From positions 3,103,740 to 3,167,739 of the forward strand of contig NZ_CP014222.1 in the NCBI RefSeq assembly GCF_000969645.2: DNA of 64,000 nucleotides, in the 5' to 3' direction. The notes below the pieces were generated by a model that ran no database searches, was not told where the DNA came from, and worked only from the letters and a program-made list of their open reading frames with translations. Position numbers and translations under genes: made by a program. Below, in pieces: positions 28,909 through 36,817 of the stretch (positions within the stretch are counted from its first letter, which is position 1; each line of letters begins with the position of its first letter). This stretch comes from Janthinobacterium sp. B9-8. Lineage in GTDB: Bacteria; Pseudomonadota; Gammaproteobacteria; Burkholderiales; Chitinibacteraceae.

Positions 28909-28947
28909 AATAACAACAGCCGCGAATGATTCGCGGCTGTTGTTATT
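28909..28947. terminator. Strong hairpin between convergent genes
   Basis: Perfect 18-bp inverted repeat with arms AATAACAACAGCCGCGAA (28909-28926) and its complement (28930-28947), loop TGA. It begins 11 nt after the chemoreceptor stop and lies between that gene and the convergent terA, so it probably terminates one or both messages. Confidence 0.75.
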
Positions 28948-28974
28948 TGAAGGGGTGTTGGCTCATCACACAGA

Positions 28975-29026
28975 GGGCGGGTGAAACCCGCGAGTAATGC
29001 TGAAAATACGCGGGTTACACCCGCCC
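28975..29026. repeat. GGGCGGGTGAAACCCGC-family hairpin
   Basis: Arms GGGCGGGTGAAACCCGCG (28975-28992) and CGCGGGTTACACCCGCCC (29009-29026), one mismatch. Same family as 35908-35955 and the ends of the composite elements at 36619, 44022 and 53321. Single arms occur near 30777 as well. Confidence 0.75.
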
Positions 29027-29091
29027 TAAGATAATTCAATGATTGTGCGGCAGCATCAGATCGCTCAATCAAAAAGTGATCCCAAAATACC

Positions 29092-30300
29092 CTAATCCTT
29101 AGACCCCCTCTGAAACCGTAAACCAAATCCAAATTTATCATTCAGCTGCTCATGCGCACTTTTGCCATTGGTTTGGGCAAAGTATTCCACCAGCTTGGTC
29201 ACTTGCAGATTGCCGCCGATATTTTCAATCATAGCAATCGCACACATAGAGGCATCGCTGCCATTATCCAGACGCACTTCTACTGGTGCTCTACCTGGCA
29301 CTTCGATGGTCACTACGCCGTCAGTTGCTGCCCAGTTAGCAGCACCTTCATAAATAAAAGTAAAAATCACAAGCCGTTTAATATGCTGGAACTGATCGCC
29401 ATTGATAAAGATATTTTCCCCGCCCGCATTACTGCCTGAGCGATCATCGCCTTCTAGATGAATAAAAGGCGGCTGGGTAAAACTGCCCCAGCTATTACCC
29501 AGCGCTTGCACACCACCGGGCGTGCCATCGGCCATTTGAAACATGCAGGCTAAATCAAGATCAATCTGATTGCTCGCTGCTGGTTTATTAATCAGCTTAT
29601 TAAAAAAACCGCTTTTCGCAGGTTCAGCCAGCTGTGCCGATTGGTTCCAATTTAAATTCACGCGAATACGGCCAAAGCCACCGCTGGCGTTTTTCTCTAA
29701 GGAAACCTTATCACCGCGTTTTTCCAGCGTAATCTTTGATAATGAAATAGGTTTTGCTGCGGGTGCGGGTGCGGGTGTGGGTGTGGGTGCGGCAGATGCT
29801 TCGGCCTCAGTCCCACCAAAATGCTTAAGCAAGGCCGATAAACCACCATTAAAACCCTGCCCTACTGCGCCAAAGCGCCATAAACCATCCCGCCGATATA
29901 GCTCACCGACAATCACCGCTTTTTCATCCTGAAAATCAGCGCCCGAGAATGCAAATACCGCATCGCCCAAGCGCATCGAGCTGGCTCCTAATTGGCGCAT
30001 CACACCATCACCACTCACCGAAACCGCAAAAACCAGCTTATGAATGGTGTCCGGTAAACGGGCCAGATCGGTCATAAAACTTGCACTGCCCGCGCCCAAC
30101 TCCAGCACCACGGCGTTATTTGGGCACGATTTCTGGTTAAAAAACACCATATAGCGATCATCAGACAGCTGCTCATTAGCGTCCAGGCCAAAGCAAGCAA
30201 TATCCACTTCCATAGCCGCCATATTCAGCACCACAGGAAACGCCCCTGAGCAGCCCAGATCAGCCAGCTTAGCCTTCTGTCCACGTGCAAAATTTGTCAT
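29092..30300 (-). CDS. terA: TerA-type TerD-family protein
   Basis: Cytoplasmic two-domain protein of 402 aa. Residues 1-170 form a TerD-like domain opening with KLADLGCSGAF and containing FACFGLD-type and FFNQ strands, but without the DNxTGxGDGDDE calcium motif. A Pro/Ala linker (APTPTPAPAPAA) leads to a second TerD-like domain with IRVNLNWNQ, a modified loop EGDDRSGSNAGGEN and the C-terminal TerA signature KFGFGLRF. It closes the minus-strand Ter locus, 518 nt downstream of the aldolase, so it probably has its own promoter. Confidence 0.85.
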   Translation of the reverse strand: MTNFARGQKAKLADLGCSGAFPVVLNMAAMEVDIACFGLDANEQLSDDRYMVFFNQKSCPNNAVVLELGAGSASFMTDLARLPDTIHKLVFAVSVSGDGVMRQLGASSMRLGDAVFAFSGADFQDEKAVIVGELYRRDGLWRFGAVGQGFNGGLSALLKHFGGTEAEASAAPTPTPAPAPAAKPISLSKITLEKRGDKVSLEKNASGGFGRIRVNLNWNQSAQLAEPAKSGFFNKLINKPAASNQIDLDLACMFQMADGTPGGVQALGNSWGSFTQPPFIHLEGDDRSGSNAGGENIFINGDQFQHIKRLVIFTFIYEGAANWAATDGVVTIEVPGRAPVEVRLDNGSDASMCAIAMIENIGGNLQVTKLVEYFAQTNGKSAHEQLNDKFGFGLRFQRGSKD

Positions 30301-30344
30301 GATTCTCGATCTTTCATTAATTTAATAAGTGATGTGAAGTAGTG

Positions 30345-30392
30345 AAACCCAAATCTTGAAACACGGAGAACACAGAGTTTCACGGAGAAAAC
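30345..30392 (+). repeat. CACGGAG-family repeat, half copy
   Basis: Starts AAACCCAAATCTTGAAACAC and runs through GTTTCACGGAGAAAA; nearly identical to the copy at 7287. Confidence 0.75.
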
Positions 30393-30625
30393 TATGAAAT
30401 AAATAAAGCCCTATTCTTTAAGTTATCAACATTCTCAAACCTGATAATCTGGGTTTTCATCACGGCTCGTAGCATGGGGCTTAAATCCCCCCTGAAGCCG
30501 CGACACGAGGAATAAGCGGAGCGGGGTTTCGGAAAAGGGGTAGCGAGCTTGCTCCCGAGCAGCCTCTACGCCGAGCCGATTATCCGCAGTGAGGGGCCTT
30601 CGTGCTTTTGAGGTTGCGGCTTTGC

Positions 30626-30673
30626 TCCCTTTCTTGGCCGTTCAAGAAAGGGAGTCCCGCGCGAGGGACTCCC
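30626..30673. repeat. Double hairpin in GC-rich block
   Basis: Two adjacent perfect hairpins: arms TCCCTTTCTTG (30626-30636) and CAAGAAAGGGA (30643-30653), and arms GGGAGTCCC (30650-30658) and GGGACTCCC (30665-30673). They share bases, so the two stems exclude each other in part. Could be a structured RNA or the end of a mobile repeat; nothing else identifies it. Confidence 0.5.
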
Positions 30674-30818
30674 GCACCAAAATCAACGTGCCGAAGGTAC
30701 TAATAAAAGCCTTTTTGACTTTGTTCAGCACCTAAGGGCTAAAACTCGCGTATTTCTACATTAAAAAAGCAAATACGCGGGTTTCACCCGCCCTACAAAT
30801 GCCCAAGGCACAGCCCCC

Positions 30819-31700
30819 CTACACCATCGAATGAATCCCAAACACCCTTGCCTGCTCCAATACGCCATGCGCCCATGCGCGGTGAGTGGCGACTTCGCAC
30901 ATGGAGTCGTGCATCCTAAAAACCGCTGGGCTGGCTTCGTCGATAATTTTTAACGCTACATCCACATCCCGATGCTGCACCCGATAGTGCTGCTCAATCA
31001 GTGCCACTTGGCTAGGATGAATCGCCGTTTTTCCGACCATACCGTGCGCCAAGTCTTCTTCCACTTCCTGAGCCAAGAGCGTTGGATTATCCAAATGCTC
31101 GAACACCGGAGCGGTCAGCACAAAGCCATAAGGACGGAAAATCGTCACCAGCTTTGAAATCACCGCGCCCAAGGGGGTTCTATAAATACTGACATGCCGT
31201 GGACGGCGAATACCCAGCAGGGCTAAGAGATCATTGCCGCCAATACGCAGCGCCAAAATATGATCCCGCACACCGGGCCGCTCCAGGCAAAGCCGCAGCT
31301 GCTTCATTTCTGCATCATCAAATACTTCCACCGTTTCCAGCGTAGGCATCAGCATAAAATGCGTTTTGCGCACCTGCCTAAAATAAGCATCAAAATTATG
31401 ATGAGTGATTTTGGGCAATACAAAACCAGTCAGCTTTTCTACACCCGGCATAGCCAGCACGCGTTTCATCACCTCGGGGTTTCTCACCCGTACAAAACGC
31501 TCGGTTGTTGGCCGCTCAACCATCTGCTGCAAGACCAGCGACAAGCTAAATAAGGCATAACTTAGCTCGCTTTCAGCCACCGCATCTTCGGTACAAAAAA
31601 TCACCGAGCGCAAATCGCCCAGCAACTCACCATCAGCAATCTGCTGCAAATCTTTATGTGTGGCAGGCACATAAAGTGAAGCTCCCAGGACCTTAGCCAT
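30819..31700 (-). CDS. HpcH/HpaI (CitE-like) aldolase of Ter biosynthetic module
   Basis: TIM-barrel C-C lyase family protein of 293 aa. Readable motifs: LRSVIFCTEDAV (acidic pair), FVRVRNP (phosphate/Arg site), GFVLPKI, LMPTLET with a metal-binding Glu, ILALRIGGNDLL and GMVGKTAIHPSQ near the C-terminus, all typical of CitE/HpcH enzymes. Partner genes upstream (PRTases, HAD, ATP-grasp) are the set repeatedly seen with Ter proteins, so it probably builds or cleaves a carbon skeleton of an unidentified nucleoside-like product. ATG 31700 lies inside the end of a duplicated fragment whose stop is at 31693-31695, so translation may be coupled. Confidence 0.85.
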   Translation of the reverse strand: MAKVLGASLYVPATHKDLQQIADGELLGDLRSVIFCTEDAVAESELSYALFSLSLVLQQMVERPTTERFVRVRNPEVMKRVLAMPGVEKLTGFVLPKITHHNFDAYFRQVRKTHFMLMPTLETVEVFDDAEMKQLRLCLERPGVRDHILALRIGGNDLLALLGIRRPRHVSIYRTPLGAVISKLVTIFRPYGFVLTAPVFEHLDNPTLLAQEVEEDLAHGMVGKTAIHPSQVALIEQHYRVQHRDVDVALKIIDEASPAVFRMHDSMCEVATHRAWAHGVLEQARVFGIHSMV

Positions 31701-31819
31701 CTATTGCACTCCTCATCAGAGAGATTGCCTGCAAATTTTTATGTATTACGGGTGCGTACAAAGAAGTTCCCAATATTTTTTTAGCCATCTAAAACACTCC
31801 CAATCAATGATACTGCTTG
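31647..31819 (-). repeat. Diverged 88-bp tandem duplication across gene junction
   Basis: Copy A (31819-31732) holds the 3' end of the StiP-type PRTase and the start of an aldolase-like frame; copy B (31731-31647) holds the same two parts, ending in the real aldolase start. PRTase end QAVSLIGSVLDG-stop corresponds to QAISLMRSAIDG-stop, and MAKKILGTSLYAP to the true MAKVLGASLYVP. Copy B lacks one Lys codon. Confidence 0.85.
31693..31788 (-). pseudogene. 31-codon chimeric frame made by the tandem duplication
   Basis: From ATG 31788 the frame starts like the aldolase (MAKKILGTSLYAPVIHKN) and ends like the upstream PRTase (QAISLMRSAIDG). GGGAG is placed about 10 nt upstream, and the frame starts within the PRTase stop region and ends inside the first codons of the aldolase. 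It is either a dead relic or a translated coupling leader that keeps ribosomes moving from PRTase to aldolase. Divergence from both parents at the protein level shows it is not recent. Confidence 0.65.
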
Positions 31820-32881
31820 ATAAGGCAGGCCCGCATCCACAATGAGCGGCACGTTTTTTTCTATTGCCAGCAACTTTAAATGCGCCACATCGGCTACCGC
31901 CGGATCTCGCAAAATCAAGAGCCTTGGCACTCTGCGCAGCAACACGCGGGTGGCTTCGCCTATGCCGGGCTTAATCAGATTAAGGTCTTCAACACTGTAC
32001 CGCTCTTGCGTTGCTTGCAAAAAATCAGTGGAAACCCGGGCCATTTTTACCCGATCAATCGGTAAAGCAGTAGGCACTCCCTGCTGAGCCGCTAAGCGAG
32101 TCGCATCGGCCACTAAGCCATCAGAAAATAATTGCGACTGGTCTTGTGACTCAAATTCATCGTAATAAACGCAGCCATGAAAATCGTCCGGTCCGATTGA
32201 ATCATTGAGCACCGAGCGGCTAACGAGGCCAGAAACGGTGGCGTTCAAGATGCTGGATGGAATCAGATAGTCCTCTGCCGAGGCCGCACACGCCGCCGTG
32301 CCCGCCAGATCAGACAACACATAGAGTCCAGTATCGATAGCGACCCGATGCTGCAAATTAAACGCATTCACTGCCTGCTCCAGCACACGTGAAATCACGC
32401 CTTTCCCAGTCCATCCATCAATAAACACAATAGATTCCGGGCGATGCCCCTGCTGCAAAATATGCTGCAAGGCTACCGCATCAATGCCTCGATCACGAAT
32501 GATCGACACCGAGTAATGCGCCACTTCCCGCCCTAATACGCACTGCAAAAGATGCTTCAAAATCACGCCAACGGGCGTTCCCGCACGCACTAAGGAAACA
32601 AGCGTAATCGGCCCGCTGCGTCTTGCCGCAATCAGCGCCGCCAGCCTTAAGCAATCTCCTGCCATTTGCTGACGATTGGCCGCGAGTGCATCTTTAAAAA
32701 CTTGCAAATAGCGCGGAGAAGGCAAGGATTCGGGCGACAGCATTTCGCTGTAATGACGCGCGCCCGATTGAATCAGAAACTCTTTATTTGCTACATCAAT
32801 AAACGGCTGTTGCGATAAGCGTTTAAGCAAAAAGCGCACATCATCCGGACGATAACTACCGCAAAAACCACGATTATTCAT
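31781..32881 (-). CDS. StiP-type phosphoribosyltransferase with PELOTA-like C-terminus
   Basis: 366 aa protein of the family labelled 'cysteine protease StiP' in databases but reinterpreted as a PRTase in Ter clusters. The N-terminal part has GSYRPDDVRFLLKRL; VSLVRAGTPVGVILK and a PRPP-loop-like FIDGWTGKGVI follow. The last ~75 residues (LNLIKPGIGEATRVLLRRVP to the end) look like the PELOTA/L7Ae-type fold named in published Ter analyses, a possible RNA- or nucleotide-binding tail. Its ATG overlaps the HAD stop by 4 nt and its stop lies in the duplicated junction. Confidence 0.82.
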   Translation of the reverse strand: MNNRGFCGSYRPDDVRFLLKRLSQQPFIDVANKEFLIQSGARHYSEMLSPESLPSPRYLQVFKDALAANRQQMAGDCLRLAALIAARRSGPITLVSLVRAGTPVGVILKHLLQCVLGREVAHYSVSIIRDRGIDAVALQHILQQGHRPESIVFIDGWTGKGVISRVLEQAVNAFNLQHRVAIDTGLYVLSDLAGTAACAASAEDYLIPSSILNATVSGLVSRSVLNDSIGPDDFHGCVYYDEFESQDQSQLFSDGLVADATRLAAQQGVPTALPIDRVKMARVSTDFLQATQERYSVEDLNLIKPGIGEATRVLLRRVPRLLILRDPAVADVAHLKLLAIEKNVPLIVDAGLPYQAVSLIGSVLDG

Positions 32882-33630
32882 AAAGCGGCAACAGTCAGCT
32901 TGGCTAGCTGTGTGCCATTCGGGATCAGGGCGTAATCACAGCTCGCCATAAAGCGCGCATCGGATTGGCTATCGCCCATGCCGATAGTCATGATTTCACC
33001 GTGCTCTTTTTGCAGCAGTGAGCGCACGTAGTCCACAGCGCGGGCTTTATTTAGTGTTTTTGGTAGCACGGCCAAATTATTGCCATTGCGGTGAATAAAG
33101 AAATCTTTGCCCTCGCCCGCCACCCAAGGCGCAACGGCTTCACGCTCGATTTGCTCCAGATTAGCATCGATCTTATCGGGGTCTTTAATCAGCGCATAAA
33201 ACGGTGTATTGCAATCCTCAACCAAACGGGCACGGCCCTTTAAACCGACTTTTTCGCAGTAGTCATCAATCACCGCCATCACAGCGTGCAGGCCTGGCAG
33301 TGCCTGCTCCATATCCACACGCATCGCTTCAAGCCAGAATTCATCCACATTGCCGCAGGGCTTGAGCACCACACCACCGTAATCGATGATGGAATAACTA
33401 TTAAATGGTAAATCAACCCGACGCAAGGCATCCAGATTGCGCGCCGTGCTTGGAATCAGCGTCATGGATGCGCTCATCATTTCAAAAAATGCACGCTGAC
33501 GAGGCGTGGTAAATGAAATAGCCGCGCCGTCTTTCAGATAGCCGACCGGACGTAAATCATCTACCCCAGCGCACTTGCCCAGCGTTTGGAATAAGGTGTC
33601 GTCCAGATCAACGAACAGATATTTCTTCAA
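32878..33630 (-). CDS. HAD-superfamily phosphatase of Ter biosynthetic module
   Basis: 250 aa HAD hydrolase. Motif I DLDDT (residues 8-12) is complete with the nucleophile Asp and second Asp; motif II is the Ser/Thr near LIPSTARN; motif III/IV is MGDSQSDARFM with a final acidic set. Cof/SPP-like layout. It overlaps the upstream PRTase-TRSP gene by 23 nt and the downstream StiP-type gene by 4 nt, the tightest packing in the window, so its product must work in the same pathway, most simply removing a phosphate from the ribosylated intermediate. Confidence 0.85.
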   Translation of the reverse strand: MKKYLFVDLDDTLFQTLGKCAGVDDLRPVGYLKDGAAISFTTPRQRAFFEMMSASMTLIPSTARNLDALRRVDLPFNSYSIIDYGGVVLKPCGNVDEFWLEAMRVDMEQALPGLHAVMAVIDDYCEKVGLKGRARLVEDCNTPFYALIKDPDKIDANLEQIEREAVAPWVAGEGKDFFIHRNGNNLAVLPKTLNKARAVDYVRSLLQKEHGEIMTIGMGDSQSDARFMASCDYALIPNGTQLAKLTVAAL

Positions 33631-34777
33631 TATGATTCTCAGATAAAAAATGGAATAAACGGCCGCCTACCGCCCGTGCAGTACTATACAGCGCTTCATT
33701 AGGCGGGGTTTCATGACAAACTAATACATGATCGTACTGGCCGATTGTGACGTTATAAATATAGTTTTCTACACCTTCGCCATAGTTATCCGCAAAGCTT
33801 AGCGCATGGCTCACAGCCCCCCATTTCAGGATCGGGGAACGTGTGGTCGATTGCACCAACACATCTACTCCCAAGGCTTCTAGTGCGCTACCCAGCAAAA
33901 AAGCCGGATGCATAAACTCGCCCGTGCCTAAAACCAATACCTGATCCCTAGGCTTAATTCCAGCGGCTAATTTTTGCGCCAGAGCATGGGGAGCCGCGAG
34001 CGCACGATTCAACCCCAAGCGGCCAAAATCGCCATTTGCACCACGATCAGCGTGCGCCTCAAACACCTGCGCCGCGCTACGGGACGGCTGCAAGGCCCCC
34101 GCTGTAAATACATATTCGCCACTTAAACTTGCAGCAATAGTCACCGGAAGACCAAAGCGTTGCGATAGGGCCTCGTTTGCCGCCTTACCCATAAAATTGG
34201 TAATGGTAGCAAGGTGAACGTGCTCGATATGGGGATTAAGCGCCCGGCAGGCATTACTTAAATTTAAAAAGGTATTGCCGGTACTGGCTTCATCGTCCAC
34301 CAGCACGAGGGATTTAGCGCTTAGCAGCAGATCCCGCAGCTCGGCATCTTGCGGCATATGCAAAAACTGCCGTGGTGCGTGGCTGTGTGCTTCGGCAAAT
34401 TCGATAATATCTACACCGCCAACGTGATAGCGCGAGGTATGCAGAAACAGCGCTTCTGTAGCTGGGTGAGCGCTTTTATAAGCCTCAAAAACCCCTTGTC
34501 CCAAGCCAATCGCCGTCTCGGCCATGGCGATAAACACCACAGGGCCGGGTAAACCAGCGGGTACTTGCCCAGCTAAATCCATATGGATTTTACGCATCAG
34601 CGAGGGGCGCACCGGCCAGTGCTTACCCAGCACCTTGCTTAAAAACAGAAACCCCCGCTTGGCGTTGGCGCGCGCGGCAAAGCCCATCAGCTCGTCCACG
34701 CTAAATGCGCCAGCATCAACGGTGAGCTCCATCAGCCCGGTGGGCAATTCAACTTTAATGGTATGCGGGCTAGTCAT
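33608..34777 (-). CDS. Phosphoribosyltransferase with TRSP domain
   Basis: 389 aa from ATG 34777, which shares one base with the ATP-grasp stop (TAATG); the frame also opens earlier at 34792 but that lies inside the upstream gene. The N-terminal PRTase half has the PRPP-binding loop LVLVDDEASTGNTFLNL. The C-terminal half (about 260-389) is the TRSP domain, with the eponymous TTRSPI motif and CHETPPNEAL. It would attach a base-like group to ribose phosphate or reverse that. Second gene of the five-gene module. Confidence 0.85.
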   Translation of the reverse strand: MTSPHTIKVELPTGLMELTVDAGAFSVDELMGFAARANAKRGFLFLSKVLGKHWPVRPSLMRKIHMDLAGQVPAGLPGPVVFIAMAETAIGLGQGVFEAYKSAHPATEALFLHTSRYHVGGVDIIEFAEAHSHAPRQFLHMPQDAELRDLLLSAKSLVLVDDEASTGNTFLNLSNACRALNPHIEHVHLATITNFMGKAANEALSQRFGLPVTIAASLSGEYVFTAGALQPSRSAAQVFEAHADRGANGDFGRLGLNRALAAPHALAQKLAAGIKPRDQVLVLGTGEFMHPAFLLGSALEALGVDVLVQSTTRSPILKWGAVSHALSFADNYGEGVENYIYNVTIGQYDHVLVCHETPPNEALYSTARAVGGRLFHFLSENHIEEISVR

Positions 34778-35847
34778 TACAGCGCCGCACATGATGCTTC
34801 AGGTATCACGACCTGCACTTCGGTATCCGCCAGTACGGCAGCACGGCCTAACTCTGCAACCCGGATGCCATGCCGCACTTCTGGGATATGTAAGTGCTCA
34901 AAACCGCGATCAAAGCCAGCCAAAGCGAGGTAAGGTAAATTAGCTCCGGCAAGGCAGGCCATGGCGATACCGCCTGACATGCGAGGATTAATTTCTAATA
35001 GACCAAGGCCACCCGCTCTTTCTTTGAATTGCACATTGAAATTGCCATTCAAACCAAAGGTTTTAGCCAGCTGACGCACGCTATCTAAAATATCGCTGCG
35101 CATCTCGATCATCTGGCCACGGCCAGCTTGCTTCATTTTTTTACGCGGCACGGCACATACCAGGCGGCCATTGTCGCCAACGCAATCCACGCTGTATTCA
35201 TGGCCATCAAGATACTCCATGACAATCATGGTTTTAAAAGTGCCCATTGCGGCAAAACCACGACGCAAATCATCAAGACCAATATGGTATTGCACGCCCT
35301 CTACCAAGAGCTGCGCGCTGGATCGCTCTTCTTCAATCACCGCAAAACCCAAGCCAAACACCGATTTGGAAGGCTTAATACAGAGCTTGGCGTGATCTTG
35401 CTTAAGCGCTTGATAAGCCTCTTCAAACTGCTCTGCCGTTTCCACAATCCGAAATGCGGCCGGTGGTGTGAGCGGCAAATCGACAGCTTGATAAAACGCC
35501 GCCTTATCGTGCAGCAGCTCCAGCATTTCAGCTGAGGCCACGGATAAAACACGCGTGCCCTGCTGCTCAAAGCGCTCACGCTCCGCGCTGATTAATACCG
35601 CTTCCTTACCGGGGATAAAAATCGTAATGGCGTGATCAAGACAAAATTGTAAGCACCAAGCCAGATATACTTCGCCCTGCAAACCAGAGGGCTCAACCAC
35701 ATATTCGTGAGCTTCTTGAAAAGCCGCTGAATATGGATTGGTATGACTCGACACAATATGATATTCACCAAGAACATCAGCCTCACGAATGAGGCTGATG
35801 GCGGCGGCAACAGATGAAAATGTTTTATTAAACCAGACGTGCTGCAT
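34777..35847 (-). CDS. ATP-grasp ligase of Ter biosynthetic module
   Basis: 356 aa ATP-grasp protein: an N-terminal preATP-grasp-like domain (about 1-110), the ATP-binding region with KLCIKPSKSVFGLGF and MEYLDGHEYSVDCVGD, and a metal-binding LLEINPRMSGGIA. These give carboxylate-amine or -thiol ligation using ATP. First gene of the module; its upstream region holds a GGGCGGG-type hairpin (35908-35955) rather than a close neighbour, so the module promoter should be between 35848 and 36008. Confidence 0.87.
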   Translation of the reverse strand: MQHVWFNKTFSSVAAAISLIREADVLGEYHIVSSHTNPYSAAFQEAHEYVVEPSGLQGEVYLAWCLQFCLDHAITIFIPGKEAVLISAERERFEQQGTRVLSVASAEMLELLHDKAAFYQAVDLPLTPPAAFRIVETAEQFEEAYQALKQDHAKLCIKPSKSVFGLGFAVIEEERSSAQLLVEGVQYHIGLDDLRRGFAAMGTFKTMIVMEYLDGHEYSVDCVGDNGRLVCAVPRKKMKQAGRGQMIEMRSDILDSVRQLAKTFGLNGNFNVQFKERAGGLGLLEINPRMSGGIAMACLAGANLPYLALAGFDRGFEHLHIPEVRHGIRVAELGRAAVLADTEVQVVIPEASCAAL

Positions 35848-35907
35848 GGGAACCTTAAGGCGCGATTAATCGCAAGGCCAGGCAAGCTCGATGTCATTTC
35901 ATGGGGA

Positions 35908-35955
35908 GGGTGAAAACCCGCCACAAACAGCATTGCAAACGGCGGGTTTTCACCC
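35908..35955. repeat. GGGTGAAAACCCGCC hairpin
   Basis: Perfect 15-bp arms (35908-35922 and 35941-35955) around an 18-nt loop, between the terZ-like gene stop and the ATP-grasp start. It may end terZ transcription. Confidence 0.75.
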
Positions 35956-36008
35956 GCCATACAAAATCACAATCAACGCTTACCAGCCGTGCTTTTTCTT
36001 AGAAAAAA

Positions 36009-36590
36009 TTATAAATGTGGTGTGATTTGTGGCATCAGCTCATCAAAGGTGCGGCCATTGCCAATTTCACCGATGGCGTGCATTTTCCACTCATTATTAT
36101 GGCGATACAGCTTGGCCATAATCTGCGCATTATGCGAGCCCAGTGCGGATAAATTAAAGCGAGCCACTTCTTTATTGTCATTCGCGTTCAGGATACGGCA
36201 AGTGGCATTGGCAATTTGCGAGAAATTCTGGCCAGTAAAGCTATTCACTGTAAATACCAAGCTTTTAACATTGACAGGTACGCGTGTCAGATCAACCACA
36301 ATTTGCTCATCATCGCCATCGCCTTCACCCGTGCGATTATCGCCGGTATGCATCACCGAGCCATCTTTAGATTTCAGCTGGCGAAACCACACTGCATCAA
36401 TCGGATGATTTTGCTCGTCAAACAAAATGCAAGATGCATCCAGATCGATATCCGGCGCGCTGCCGCCAAAGCCTAGGAAACCTTTGGACTTCACCGCATC
36501 CCAGGCAAGGCCCATGATGATTTTGCTTAATGTAACGCCAGCCTCTTTATCGAGGGAAATCTTCTGGCCTTTCTCTAGGTTAATCGCCAT
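36009..36590 (-). CDS. terZ: TerZ-like TerD-family protein
   Basis: 193 aa single TerD domain. N-terminus MAINLEKGQKISLDKE and IIMGLAWDAVKSKGF are typical of the TerZ/TerX subgroup, which has a short insert (GFGGSAPD) before the DLDASC strand. The calcium motif GDNRTGEGDGDDEQI (about residues 82-96) is complete. Cytoplasmic; in this family calcium binding is proposed to drive assembly with other Ter proteins. Separated from AIM24 by a 227-nt repeat block, so possibly separately transcribed. Confidence 0.87.
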   Translation of the reverse strand: MAINLEKGQKISLDKEAGVTLSKIIMGLAWDAVKSKGFLGFGGSAPDIDLDASCILFDEQNHPIDAVWFRQLKSKDGSVMHTGDNRTGEGDGDDEQIVVDLTRVPVNVKSLVFTVNSFTGQNFSQIANATCRILNANDNKEVARFNLSALGSHNAQIMAKLYRHNNEWKMHAIGEIGNGRTFDELMPQITPHL

Positions 36591-36618
36591 GCTGTACTCC
36601 TTGATGAATTAAGTATTA

Positions 36619-36807
36619 TAGGGCGGGTGAAACCCAATCCTATCAACCGAAGGATAATCCGTAGCTTGGGTTAGCAATCTGCGTATGAGGTTTACCTCAC
36701 GCAGTGATATCTCGCGTAACCCAACATTCTTTTGCACCTTAATGTTGGGTTACGCTAGTTTGCATAGCCAAAATCGGCCACACCAACTAGCTAACCCAAC
36801 CTACACC
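36619..36807. repeat. Composite hairpin repeat between terZ and AIM24
   Basis: Opens with GGGCGGGTGAAACCCAATCC, followed by TATCAAC as in the 44022 element, then TTGGGTTAGC. Inside is a perfect 15-bp stem GCGTAACCCAACATT (36714-36728) with its complement (36741-36755), and it ends GCTAACCCAACCTAC. It mixes the GGGCGGG and GGTTAGC families, as at 53321. Confidence 0.7.
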
Positions 36808-36817
36808 AACAACATAT

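Larger units (their letters stand above)
30301..30818. other. Repeat-rich gene-free stretch
   Basis: No gene is seen. The stretch holds a half copy of the CACGGAG repeat (30345-30392), a GC-rich structured block (about 30470-30690) and a single GGGCGGGTGAAACCC-type arm (near 30777). It separates the aldolase gene from terA. Confidence 0.7.
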
